DNA from: Branchipolynoe longqiensis
Taxonomy: Eukaryota; Annelida; Polychaeta; Phyllodocida; Polynoidae
Assembly (NCBI GenBank): GCA_030323885.1
Contig: CM059197.1
Coordinates: 29,655,178-29,719,177 of the forward strand
Length of the DNA stretch: 64,000 nucleotides
Direction: 5' to 3'
Position 1 is the stretch's first letter. Each line of letters starts with the position of its first letter. Below the pieces are notes generated by a model, which made no database searches, was not told the DNA's origin, and saw only the letters and a list, made by a program, of their open reading frames with translations. Positions 54,485-64,000 of this stretch are shown piece by piece. The position numbers and the translations under genes were made by a program.

Positions 54485-54927
54485 GTTTGCAAGTAGTCTT
54501 TGACATATCGTATAAACCATGGTCACAGCTGACCACTCAGTCTACAATGTTCGCACTTGCATGACACTGCTCAACACAACAGAGCAGGCACAAGACACAA
54601 TACAGCCCGTGTTGCATATCTGCCGATTTCAGATTCTCATAGACCCTACACATGCATGGAGCGAACAGGCTTCCTTACAAATAACCTTCAAGCATTACAA
54701 ATAACCTTCAAGCCTTACAAATAACCTTTCATGTACATTTAGCTTTTTCAGCCATTCTGTATTTAGTAAAGCAATTCCATAGATTGCACTTAATTCTTTC
54801 CAGTGAAACCGAAACGATTAGGTATTTAAAGTTGCATAGTCTGATGAAAGCAGCACATTTGAAAAAGAAAAACCCTTATCTATATTTGAACCTACATAGA
54901 CAACTTCGATACTGATGCAGTTATTAA

Positions 54928-55839
54928 AGCTGCATAGTCCAATGAAATATCAAATTTTCAACAGCAAAACAATGATCTAAATTTGATTCTACATATCTAA
55001 CTTAAGCCGTGTTTACACGGAGAATTGTGAAACGATCTAGACAAAGCGATTTATAGGAGGCGTTTTAAGAGGTGCGTTTACACGGACAGAGTTTGAAAGT
55101 GTTTTGGCGCCGGGAACCAGCAGCCTTAGGTCCGCTTGTAGCCGGCGAGCACTGCTATTTGTTTAGTTTACACTTGGTGATTCGACGCCGATTTAGCTGC
55201 TATGTTAATATCGCTTGGAATTTAAGGTTAATTTAATTAAATTTCATTATTTGAGTCTGTAATTCTGTTAAATATGATCGCATTCACTAGATTTCGGCGT
55301 AATCGGGCCCTAACACTGCCGGGCACCAGCGATTAGTCACTGCTCCCCCTGTTGCTGGCAAGCACTACTATTTTATACTATCGCCGCCCGGGAACCAGCT
55401 GAATCGCTTCAAATAAACCACCTCGCGAGGTGGTATAGATGAACCGTTTCATATGAATCGATTCAGCCCTGAAACGCCTCATAGTCGCGTTTACACGCCA
55501 AATGTGAGTCGATCTAGGCAAGGCGTTTTATATGAGGCGTTTTAAATCGCCCGTGTAAACAGGGCTTAAGATACTGATGCACTTATTATGCATTTGTTTC
55601 TGCGTAGAAGGCAATACTGAGTCAATTTAACAGAACCTGTTACTGCAGAAGTCTATGATGTCAGAATTTTGACAAGCTTGCCAAAACTAATTTTCCATGT
55701 TTGCACTCAAAATATCTCAAAGGTTTACCATTTAAAATAAAAGTAACTTTGAACTAATATAAAGTAGATACTAATGATCGATGTAATTTATTTATCTCAG
55801 AAAAAATACAGAAATTCAAAACCATCAGACTATGCAACC
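54928..55839. mobile_element. MITE family M3, copy 5 (middle of the nest)
   Basis: AGCTGCATAGTCCAATG after TTAA (54924-54927); right end ATCAGACTATGCAAC then GTAA. It is itself split at TATCTAACTTAA by an M4 element. Confidence 0.87.
55006..55565. mobile_element. MITE family M4, copy 3 (innermost)
   Basis: 560 bp; GCCGTGTTTACACGG to CCCGTGTAAACAGGGC; TTAA at 55002-55005 and 55566-55569. Removing it restores the M3 phrase CTAACTTAAGATACTGATGC. Its centre contains the CTACCTCGCGAGG-like palindrome and a block shared with 28.2 kb. Confidence 0.92.
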
Positions 55840-56264
55840 GTAAGCATTTGGGGTTATATAAAAGGGCTTACTGAGACAGTTTAATAGACGTGTTACTGGT
55901 GAAGTCTATGGGGTTAGTTTTTGCAAGCATGCCAACATTAATTTGCCATATTTTCACTCCAAGTATCTCCCAAGTTGGTCATTTTAAAGTAAAGTTACTT
56001 CAGACTAAAGTAAGGTAGATTATAACGATCCGCCTCATACAACGGGCACTGTGTGTCGCGTCTTAGAAAATGATCGAAACTCAAAACCATCAGCCTATGC
56101 AACTGTAATAGCTGATTTCCACTACCAACCTGCTCTCTGACATACAGTGAAGTTCTGGATAACATGCTTTGTGGAAAAGAGGTTAAGAGTTATTTCCACC
56201 ACCAACGGTGAGAATTAATGTGGGTTGTAGCTCACTGCACACGCTCCACAGAAAAGGTCTATTA

Positions 56265-56605
56265 TCGGCATTCTGTGGTGTTCTCTGTGGCAGAGTGGTT
56301 AGAGTTTCTGACTTTTTTCTAGGTCGGACTCCTAATCTGAAGGTTGGTGGTTCGATTCCCCATGCCCCCCCCCCCCCAACCTCTGCCAATTTGGATTTCC
56401 ACCGCTGTGTATAACTTACAGCGTCATCAAAGGCCGGTTGCTCTCATACCATGCCTATGTGGTGTGGGAGGTTAAAAATCCCTTGGGTCGGTAAAAGTGT
56501 AGGCTCAGGCTTTCTATCGACAAACTGTCTAATGGTGAAAACAAGTCTATTCAGACTTATCCATGATAGGGAGTATAAATCTTCAAGGATTCAAAACTCT
56601 AAATT
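56265..56605 (+). mobile_element. SINE-2, full-length reference copy
   Basis: Head TGGTGTTCTCTGTGGCAGAG with TGGTTAGAG (A box), long variable arm, and GGTGGTTCGATTCCC (B box); then TTGGATTTCCACCGCTGTGT, CTTGGGTCGGTAAAAGTGTA and 3' end GTATAAATCTTCAAGG. The tRNA shape is Ser/Leu-like. Partial copies are at 5.2, 22.4 and 61.8 kb. Confidence 0.9.
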
Positions 56606-57605
56606 GGCATATTTCGTCAGGGGCTCGCGTCTGAAAAGGCAAGCAACATTTATATTTTGTGGAAGATTAGAGCTGCTGAAATGGGTGAATACGCGAGCAC
56701 CATTACACTGGGAGACACGTGACTTCCATCAGCAGGCAGGGAGAAGTGCGCTTCCGAAAAGGAGAGGGGGCACTGCCCCCCCCCACCCCCCACCCCCAAC
56801 CAAACTCTTATTAGTTAGGTTCTGTCACTAGCGAAACCCAAGCATCCCATTGGTTTACAAGTATATGTTGATATGGAAATAAAACTGCAAAGCAAGAACG
56901 TCATGACCTAGTTATATTAATCATCATCTTCATCATCATCGGTAATTACGGCGGTCCAGGTTTCAAGCAAGCACCAAATTAGCCCAAGCTGTGAGTGGTG
57001 GATGTCACTGTGGCATATTCGCATAGGTTGTGTGTACCCAGCTAGAAGCAGCAGTCATTTATACCATAGCGCTACACAGAAACTTGGTATCATTTTGACA
57101 AAAGGTCATCTTATTGGTACTATTTCTTTGTTAATAAAACCATGAATCGCAAAAGTGAATTTCTTTTTTTTTAATTCAAAAATTCAAAAAAGATTCGATA
57201 TTGGTTTTGTTATTAAAAATGTACGCGTGCAAAAATAGACATTGAAATGCATCTTTGAATTAAAAGTCTATACGCTAGTCACACCATTCGCTCTTCGTGT
57301 ACCTCTTCCCTCCCTGACATATTTTGTTAATTAGATGGCTGCTGCTGGGTACATGTCACTGGTGTTGGTTAGAACGGGCGCTGTGTGTCGCGTCTTGAAC
57401 ATGATTGGGCGGCTGGGGCGAGGTTTACAAAGTCAACATCCAGTATAACAAGTATATGTACAAGGAGTGTGGTCCTCGCCGGGCCCCACCGGGCCCCACC
57501 CCTTTAGAGTGGGGCATGTGAGGTGTAGGATATATATCAGTGGAAGAAGGATGTTTGGCCTAGAACTTATTGTTCTAAAGTGGTGAAATGACACTTGGTC
57601 ACACG

Positions 57606-57983
57606 TAGATAAAAGATTCACCTCTACGCAAAGTAAGGCTGAATGACAACATAAATACGGGCGAAAATAGATTTAGTATGGAACAGGAAGTGGAATTCCT
57701 GGTTCCAGTATCTAATGGCACAGAGTTCGTGAAATGGGAGAGAATGAAAAAAGACAAGATGGCGACCACATAATGCTGTCGATTTCATTTTTATAGTCGA
57801 TTAAACTATATATATTTTTCAACTCAAAAGTAGCGGGTAAATGTGAAGATGTATATGAAGAATATATATTGCTTCTTAAATTAAGAATTTATGTGCCGAT
57901 TTAATTTACCCAGCAATTTTGCCACTTTTTCTAATGGGTTCTTTTTCACTACTACTGCAAGTATGGGGTGAATCTTTTATCTA
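57606..57983. mobile_element. MITE family M1, copy F
   Basis: 378 bp; TAGATAAAAGATTCACC to GGTGAATCTTTTATCTA. Flanks GGTCACACG and CGTCACACA (7 of 9 match, 57597-57605 and 57984-57992). Confidence 0.85.
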
Positions 57984-58004
57984 CGTCACACAGTGTACCT
58001 CGGG

Positions 58005-58110
58005 GTTGGGGTGGTCGGGGTGGAGTCGGGGTGGAGTCGGGGAGGTAGAGGAGTGGGGGGTGGGGGGGGTGGGTAGAGGAGGGAGGAGGAGATGGGGGAG
58101 GAGGGCTACT
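58005..58110. repeat. G-rich low-complexity tract
   Basis: GGGGTGGAGTCGGGG and GGAGGAGG repeats; a C-run follows at about 58220-58265. Confidence 0.85.
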
Positions 58111-58281
58111 TCTAGTACTTTGCCACTTAGGGGCGGGATGTCACACCGCCTAAGCTTCTGCACAGCAGCCACATTTAACACAGCTTGCATAAAGAGACCT
58201 GGCCGCATAGTGACGACACCAACTCGCACTCCCCCCACCCCCCCCCCCCCCCCCCCCCCCCCCCCCATCCCGCCCATTCCC

Positions 58282-58772
58282 CCGGTGTCTCAGTTTCCGC
58301 CGTCCACCAGTTTCCGCGGTACGCATCGCTTCTGTGTATGCATCAAAATCGAACAGCATCGTCAGTAACCGTATAAATATAATATAATGTTTTTGGTAAA
58401 GATGTTTTCTATATGTGTACCAAGCGATTTGTTTCTAGGTGGTGTGGTTTTAGAGATATTTCACTTTTTCTGTATTTTCTGTATGAAGATTGCTCACGAC
58501 CATTGACAATGCCTTGAGTTTGACAGTACGCGCAGTGCAATTTATTTAGTTTTATTCAAAATTAATAGAAATCAAGAACCCTAACCTTATAAATTTAATA
58601 TAATCTTTTTGGTAAAGATGTTTTCTATGTGTACCAAGCGATTTGTTTCTAGGTGGTGTGATTTTAGAGATATTTCACTTTTTCTCTATGAAGATTGCTC
58701 ACAGCCATTGACAATGCATTTGAGTGTATGCCTACCGCGGAAACTGGCGAACGGCGGAAGCTGCGACACCGG
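58282..58772. mobile_element. MITE family M10, copy 3
   Basis: Inverted ends of about 42 bp, CCGGTGTCTCAGTTTCCGCC and CCGGTGTCGCAGCTTCCGCC, then CCAGTTTCCGCGGTA. The interior holds a 120-bp direct repeat (GGTAAAGATGTTTTCTATG, GTACCAAGCGATTTGTTTC), also in copy 1. Confidence 0.9.
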
Positions 58773-60060
58773 TCAACGCATGCGCAACACAGCGACTGGT
58801 GTAGAGGTGCCTCCCCGCCCCTCCTCCAGGGTGTAAAAGCACCCACACCGCATCCCTGACCCACCAAGGGGGTACCACCGCACGAAGTCATAGTCAGACA
58901 CACAGACAGGCTTAACGCTGCCTGCCAAAAACAGGCAACTCGCATGTCATCTAGTAAACCAGATTATTCCCATACACTTCGGTTCAGATAATTATTCATA
59001 ACTCTTTGATTATTAATATTATCATTACGATGGCCTGATATTAGTAATATTATTATTATGATTATTATTATTTTTGATGCTCAGGTCGATTTACATGGTG
59101 TTAAATATTGTTTATTGTATTGATATTACCAGTAGTTGTTATCGCCAGACACCGTGGGCTATACACGCCTATCACACTCATTCAGTGAGTTGTTGCTAGA
59201 ATGTCCGTACAGCTCCGGTGATTTGACACAAGACACGTTCACACACTTACACCTTCCTCACTGGGGGCACCAACTGTCAGTCCTACAACAAGCAGAAGAC
59301 ATTTAGTCCGCTCTAGAAAAGAAATCTCATATGGCGCCACCTTGTGCTAACAGTGAATGATTATGTTTCTTGAGTTGCCCGCCAGAGGCCACCACCCGCT
59401 ATCTTACAAGCGTCTTGTCCGATGCTGAAGGTTAGCTTTTCCTTTGTTGTGTATTCTTTGTTTACCTGTCCTTACTTCGGTAAGACCGCAGTTAGCCAGG
59501 CTGAGTACAACAAAAAAAAGGAAAAAAAGGAAAAACCCAGGTGCACTTAGACAGCCCGGGGCAGGCGGCGGGTTTCGGAACGGCTCGGTCTTCCCGTTTC
59601 AGGGGATCTGAAACCCGTCAAACGCCACTCTGAGCATGGCGCAAAAAAAAAAAAAAAAATTAAATAAAAAAAAAAAAATCATTTTTTAAACGTCTCTCGA
59701 AGCTTTCTTTCTCCAGTAAAGCCAAATGCTGCGGCAATCGTAAGATGGCGGTGGCCTGTTGGCGTGAACGGTGCTGACTCGGGGCCTTTTGCTCAGTAGG
59801 TAAATAGGGGGCGCGGTGACTCAGTGAGTGGTGCTGTCAGAACGGCTGAATATCCGGTGGCGGTGGGCATTCTGGGTAGCGCTGCTGATCACCTCAATCC
59901 ACCTGACGGAAAGAAGTGGAACCAATTAATAATTATTATAACAAAAATTCTTTTTAATTCCATTTTAATACTGGCTTGGAACTGGTCATCTGGTACCACT
60001 CCTTTTACTGTGATGTGATTGGTTGGTGGCTGGTGCAATAAGGTGACTATAAACCATGTA
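58773..60060. other. No gene supported
   Basis: Mixed sequence with an A-run (about 59645-59680) and a short inverted repeat (GGGTTTCGG/TCTGAAACCC, 59570-59620). CpG-rich stretch at 59.68-59.88 kb could be a promoter, but no exon is identified. Confidence 0.45.
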
Positions 60061-60170
60061 AACAAAATTGTGTAAATACCTATATATCTGTAACACTACA
60101 GTCGGAAGACCAGTGCTACGGCACTGACAAAAGAAATATATGAATAAAATTCATTTACCAAAAATAAAAA
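60061..60170 (+). mobile_element. LINE 3' end with tetraloop stem-loop
   Basis: CAGTCGGAAGACCAGTGCTA then CGGCACTGACAAAAGAAATA and AATAAAATTCATTTACC. Loop is TACG, also a stable UNCG-class loop. Confidence 0.8.
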
Positions 60171-60457
60171 AGCATTGGAGAATATGGACTTCCACCAAGC
60201 AGAGTCTAAAAAGTGTGATGTCACATTACCATTTACTTATCATACACTTCGATGCAACCAGAGAATCTTACAGACTACCATAAAGTACCCTTTGAATAAC
60301 ACGTATATGGGATGTTGCGTGACCACAGCGTGATCTGCATCAATGCTATTTGTATTTTATGGTAAACAAAAGTCAAACTGTTAGATGCGTAAAAATGACC
60401 TTTAATTTTCCATGAAGTATAAACTCAATGAATCTACGTCTCTCGCTTGAAATAAAG

Positions 60458-61125
60458 GAACTAAGTTCGATTGTAACTGAGGTATTAACACCGAAGGTTA
60501 AAAAACCCATCAGTTTAATTGTAACTGAGGACTTAACAGCGAAGATTAGAAAACCATAAGTTCGATTGTAACTGAGGACTTAACACTGAAGGTAAGAAAA
60601 ACTATAAGTTCAATTGTAACTGAGGACTTAACACTGAAGGTAACAAAACTATAGTTCAATTGTAATGGGGACTTAATTCTGAAGGTAACAAAAACCATAA
60701 GTTTGAGTGTAACTGAGGACTTAACTCTGAAGGTAACAAAGACCATAAGTTCGATTGTAACTGAGGACTTAACACTGAAGGTATCAAAAACTATAAGTTC
60801 AATTGTAACTGAGGACTTAACACTGAAGGTAACAAAACTATAGTTCAATTGTAATGGGGACTTAATTCTGAAGGTAACAAAAACCATAAGTTTGAGTGTA
60901 ACTGAGGACTTAACTCTGAAGGTAACAAAGACCATAAGTTCGATTGTAACTGAGGACTTAACTCTATAGGTAACAAAAACGATAAGTTCAATTGAAACTG
61001 AGGACTTAACACCGAAGGTAAGAAAAACCAAATAACTTTGATTGCAACTGAGGACTTAACTCTGAAGGTAAAAAACCCCCATAAGTTTGATTATAACTGA
61101 AGCCCGGAGGTTACAAAAACCATGC
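60458..61125. repeat. 48-bp tandem array with higher-order repeat
   Basis: About 14 units (AGTTCGATTGTAACTGAGGA, CTTAACACTGAAGGTAACAA). A four-unit block at about 60606-60770 is repeated almost exactly at about 60792-60955, so the array grew by a higher-order duplication of about 186 bp. Open minus-strand frame is compositional. Confidence 0.95.
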
Positions 61126-61558
61126 TAATGTTGGCGACAGTGAATATGGAAGGACCTGGAAACACATGGAACACACAGAACACACATACTAGGATTGAAA
61201 ACTGACTTATAAGAAATAGATTTGTTACAGTGGAGGGATCAACAACACAAAGACAGCCTCCCACACAAACAGTGTATGTGTGTGTGGGTGGTAGGTGGGG
61301 ATGAGGAGGGTGTATGTGGAGAAAGAATGGTTGTGTGTGGAGAAAGAAGGGTCTATTTCCTGACATGCTTGTGTGTGGCTAAGTGTACCATTCGGAGATA
61401 AGGGTACACAACAGAAGTCAAACAACTGGTTTGAGCTCAACTGACGTTTCACGTGCACCGTTCTATGTCTTGATAAAGCTTTCCGCTACATTTAGTTTGA
61501 GAACATTTAAAATTACGATTGTAATGGTAATTTTCAAGAGGTCAAAATACTATATACA

Positions 61559-61635
61559 ATTGCTATTGTAGGGGCGATCCCCTTAAATTTCAAATTTGAA
61601 GATGCATAATCATACTTCGCCAATTATTTTTAAAT
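61559..61635. repeat. 75-bp duplicated element, copy 1
   Basis: TTGCTATTGTAGGGGCGATC through GCCAATTATTTTTAAATG; copy 2 at 62919-62993 with three or four differences. Contains the palindrome GGGGCGATCCCC. Confidence 0.85.
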
Positions 61636-61807
61636 GTTCTTCAGCAACTGGTGAGTCTAAATACATACACACTTCAGCTGTCAGTAAGGCCCCCTCCACC
61701 CCCACCCACCCTAAAAAAAAACAACCAACACCTTCACCTCGATCCAGACAACATTTACAGTAGTACCCTTCTTCAAAGGACGACTCTGCATCCAAACCAA
61801 TACTGCC

Positions 61808-62032
61808 TGCCATCACCTCTGCCAATTTGGATTTCCACCGCTGTGTATAACTTACAGCGTCATCAAAGTTCAATCGTTCTCATCCCATATTTATGTGGTA
61901 TGGGAGGTAAAAAAAATCCCTTGGGTCGCTAAAAGTGTAGGCTTTGGCTTTTTATCAACCAACCCTCAAATGGTGAAAACAAGACTATTCAGACTTATCC
62001 ATGATATACAGAATAAATCTTTTTTTAACTGT
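61808..62032 (+). mobile_element. SINE-2, 5'-truncated
   Basis: CACCTCTGCCAATTTGGATT to ACAGAATAAATCTTTTTTT; lacks the tRNA head. Confidence 0.85.
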
Positions 62033-62333
62033 TCTGACATAGCAAATGTCTTGTCATCGTACGGACAGTCAAATCACATAAAAACTGTTTGTATATTGAA
62101 CAATATTGTGCACATGGCAGGGGTCCGCTGACCAAAAGGGTCACTGAAGACGGGTATACTGTACAGCAGGACTCATCATGTAAATCCGGTCATATCTTCA
62201 CAGAACCATGTTGATACGCCTCACTTGTGGGTCCGCGGAGGGAATCAAAGCTGCGACCTGATTGGTTGACACACCCGGAAGTAGGGTGACTGTCACTCCC
62301 AGCTTTATCTGCACTCTAGGTCCAATACTTTAA

Positions 62334-62663
62334 AGTTGCATAGTCCGATGGTTTTGAATTTCTCTCATTTTTCCGAGATAAATTGATTAAATTATTGTCA
62401 TAATATACCTTACGTTAGTTTGAAGTAACTTTTATTTTAAATGTCTAACCTTTGAGATATTTGAAGCGCAAACATGTAAAATTAATTTAGGCAAAGTACA
62501 CGAAAACTCTGACAGCATAGCCTTTCTGCATTAACAGGTTCTATCAAATTGACTCAGTATTCCCTTCTGTGTGGCAACAGATCCATAATAAGTGTACCAG
62601 TATCTAAGTAAACATGTAGAATAAAATGTAGAAAACTTGATACATTCATCGAACTATGCAACT
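62334..62663. mobile_element. MITE family M3, copy 6
   Basis: 330 bp; AGTTGCATAGTCCGATGG to CATCGAACTATGCAACT; TTAA on both sides (62330-62333, 62664-62667). Confidence 0.93.
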
Positions 62664-62785
62664 TTAAACTCACTTCAAACTCAGAAGCACATGATTCTGA
62701 ATGGCCAAATTTAGATTTGTGGTTATATTCGTTGATTAAGCAGGGTAAATTTCAATCGTGAACAATTGATCTTCCTCATTCCACT

Positions 62786-63023
62786 GCACCTTGTGCTATC
62801 CTAATAATTCCATGTACCAGTGGTAGGCTAGGTGGTGACAAGTATAAAATGTTATATCACTGGTTTAATTCAGCCAGGGTTCAAACCCAGAGTTCGAATT
62901 CCATTACCTGCCACATTTGCTATTGTAGGGGCGATCCCCTTAAATTTCTAATTTGAAGATGCATAATCATACTCCGCCAATTATTTTAAAATGCGCTCAA
63001 CTCATTCGGCCATCCCGTCGGGT
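62786..63023 (-). mobile_element. SINE-1 partial copy, split
   Basis: CACCTTGTGCTATCCTAATA to a head ending CTCATTCGGCCATCCCGTC, interrupted by the 75-bp element at 62919-62993. Confidence 0.8.
62919..62993. repeat. 75-bp duplicated element, copy 2, inside a SINE
   Basis: TTGCTATTGTAGGGGCGATC to TTATTTTAAAATG, replacing or inserted into the SINE-1 head between the B and A boxes. Confidence 0.85.
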
Positions 63024-63305
63024 CTTTTAGTTGGGTTCTTTCCCTACATTTATTTCTGAATTGGGTAGCAGTGTGTAGTGGTGCAGTGTGCTTCACTCCC
63101 ACCACAACTACAGAGCCAGTGGCCGAAATAATGGCTGGCTGGCTGGCTAGACACTAACAGTGTTAACTCGGAAGTGACTTGTTCAGGAGACTCGCATATG
63201 AGCTTGACCTTGCCTGACTGTATGTGGCAGCTACAGACCAGTAGCCGAGTTAATTCGATATTCTCCCAGGATTTATGAAATGACAGCTGTCAATAATTCA
63301 TGTTA

Positions 63306-63592
63306 CAGGGTCCGTACACATGTGAAAATATGGAATTCAAGGCTATTTCAAGGCTTTTCAAGGCTGTTTTTGATAGGAATTCAAGACTATTTTCATGTGA
63401 ATTTCAAGGAGAAATTGATGGTAAATGCCGATTTCAGACTAATTTAGATCAGTGGGGACAGTTTAATGGAATTCAAGGCTTTTCAAGACTATTTACCCAA
63501 AATAGGTTAAATTCAAGACTTTTCAGGGCCTTGAAATGGGGCAAATGAAGAGCAAGACTTTTCAAGACTTTCCAGGCCCCATACGGATCCTG
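63306..63592. mobile_element. MITE family M14 (6-bp duplication, hAT/Dada-like ends)
   Basis: 287 bp; CAGGGTCCGTACAC and, inverted, CAGGATCCGTATGG. ATGTTA on both sides (63300-63305, 63593-63598). Interior is rich in TTCAAGGCTTTTCAAG and AATTCAAGACT words. CAGGG ends recall hAT elements, but a 6-bp duplication is shorter than the usual 8. Confidence 0.85.
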
Positions 63593-64000
63593 ATGTTATT
63601 ATCATATTCATACCAGAGCTAAAGAAATACAATCCCATCCAAACGCTTAAGAACTAAATAAAACACTTATTTAAAACACACACACATAAACTGCGTTTTT
63701 GATTTTTGTTGCGACATGAACTGGTAATGGGGGGAGTGAAAGGTTAGTGCAGCACCTATCCCCCAGAGGGCGCCACATTAGAAAGTCCTACTAGACGAGC
63801 GTTTACGGCTTGGGCTGCAGGCGGCGATACTAATCGTCTCCATCCACCTGGCGGGAATGGGGAGAATCAACCGGAAGCCAAAGTTAGTGAGGAAAAGACA
63901 GATTTAAAAGGAGAGTTTGGCACACACAATTATTTTACGAAGTCGCGGAAGAAATGACAATGAACGATTTCACTCTTTTTTTTTCTCAAATAGCAAACTA
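63593..64000. other. No gene seen
   Basis: AT-rich flank, then a segment at about 63800-63850 that weakly resembles 59870-59930 (GTCTCCATCCACCTGGCGGG versus CCTCAATCCACCTGACGG). Confidence 0.45.

Larger units (their letters stand above)
54830..56104. mobile_element. MITE family M3, copy 4 (outermost of a three-level nest)
   Basis: AGTTGCATAGTCTGATG after TTAA (54826-54829); the right end GCCTATGCAACT is followed by GTAA. The element is split at GATGCAGTTATTAA by copy 5 and resumes at GCATTTGGGGTTATAT. Confidence 0.85.

Noticed and set aside
1417..57983. TA target duplication (Tc1/mariner) for M1 MITEs
   Set aside because: TA is at both termini but forms part of the inverted repeat TAGATAAAAG; flanking 9-mers outside it are duplicated in several copies.
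60546..61031. 161-codon minus-strand frame (VFVTFRVKSSVT repeats)
   Set aside because: The 48-bp unit is a multiple of three, so the frame stays open by periodicity. No start context, splice sites or similarity.

Overview
This window looks like repeat-rich, non-coding-dominated DNA from an animal nuclear genome, most likely a marine invertebrate. I lean towards a lophotrochozoan such as a mollusc, because the one host gene resembles secreted substrate-binding-protein-like proteins I associate with molluscs; this is inference from memory, not a search. The case for a eukaryote is direct: GT-AG introns, tRNA-derived SINEs with Pol III A and B boxes, non-LTR reverse transcriptases, a PIF/Harbinger transposon, many MITEs, and long mini- and microsatellites. 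I see no bacterial operon, rRNA, CRISPR array or functional tRNA gene.

Layout. 1-970: a 19-bp minisatellite running off the left edge. 1-10 kb: MITEs of several families, G-rich repeats and tRNA-SINE copies. 10.2-11.8 kb: 3' ends of LINEs, one with an intact 3' UTR, stem-loop and poly(A). 12.8-16.3 kb: a PIF/Harbinger transposon with an intact-looking transposase (+) and a MADF/trihelix-like second protein (-), inserted into a SINE; its right terminus is not visible. 17-21 kb: more SINEs and MITEs. 22-25.3 kb: a decayed tyrosine-recombinase (DIRS/Ngaro/PAT-type) retroelement with RT, RNase H, recombinase and split direct repeats, broken by a SINE and by a small TA-flanked MITE. 25.9-27.1 kb: a MITE-like element enclosing an inverted TG/CA microsatellite. 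27.3-30 kb: a LINE RT fragment, MITEs, and a Harbinger MITE sharing its end with the 12.8-kb transposon.

About 32.0-37.9 kb carries the only host protein-coding gene I can support. It has seven reconstructable exons that join in phase and encode a secreted protein of about 275 residues with a bacterial SBP_bac_3/PBP2-like fold. Its introns hold SINEs, two MITEs, a LINE 3' fragment and a 20-bp minisatellite.

38-64 kb is again repeats: a LINE RT on the minus strand, a 41-bp tandem array, nested TTAA-flanked and TAA-flanked MITEs, long TG-rich minisatellites, a satellite built from SINE 3' ends, a 48-bp array with higher-order structure, and a MITE with a 6-bp target duplication near the right edge.

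The most useful results are structural. One MITE family has 9-bp target duplications in at least four copies and hairpin-forming ends. Two families are flanked by TTAA and nest in each other. A LINE family has a conserved tetraloop-capped 3' hairpin. SINE and LINE 3' ends of only about 55 bp appear to have been retroposed with their own target duplications.
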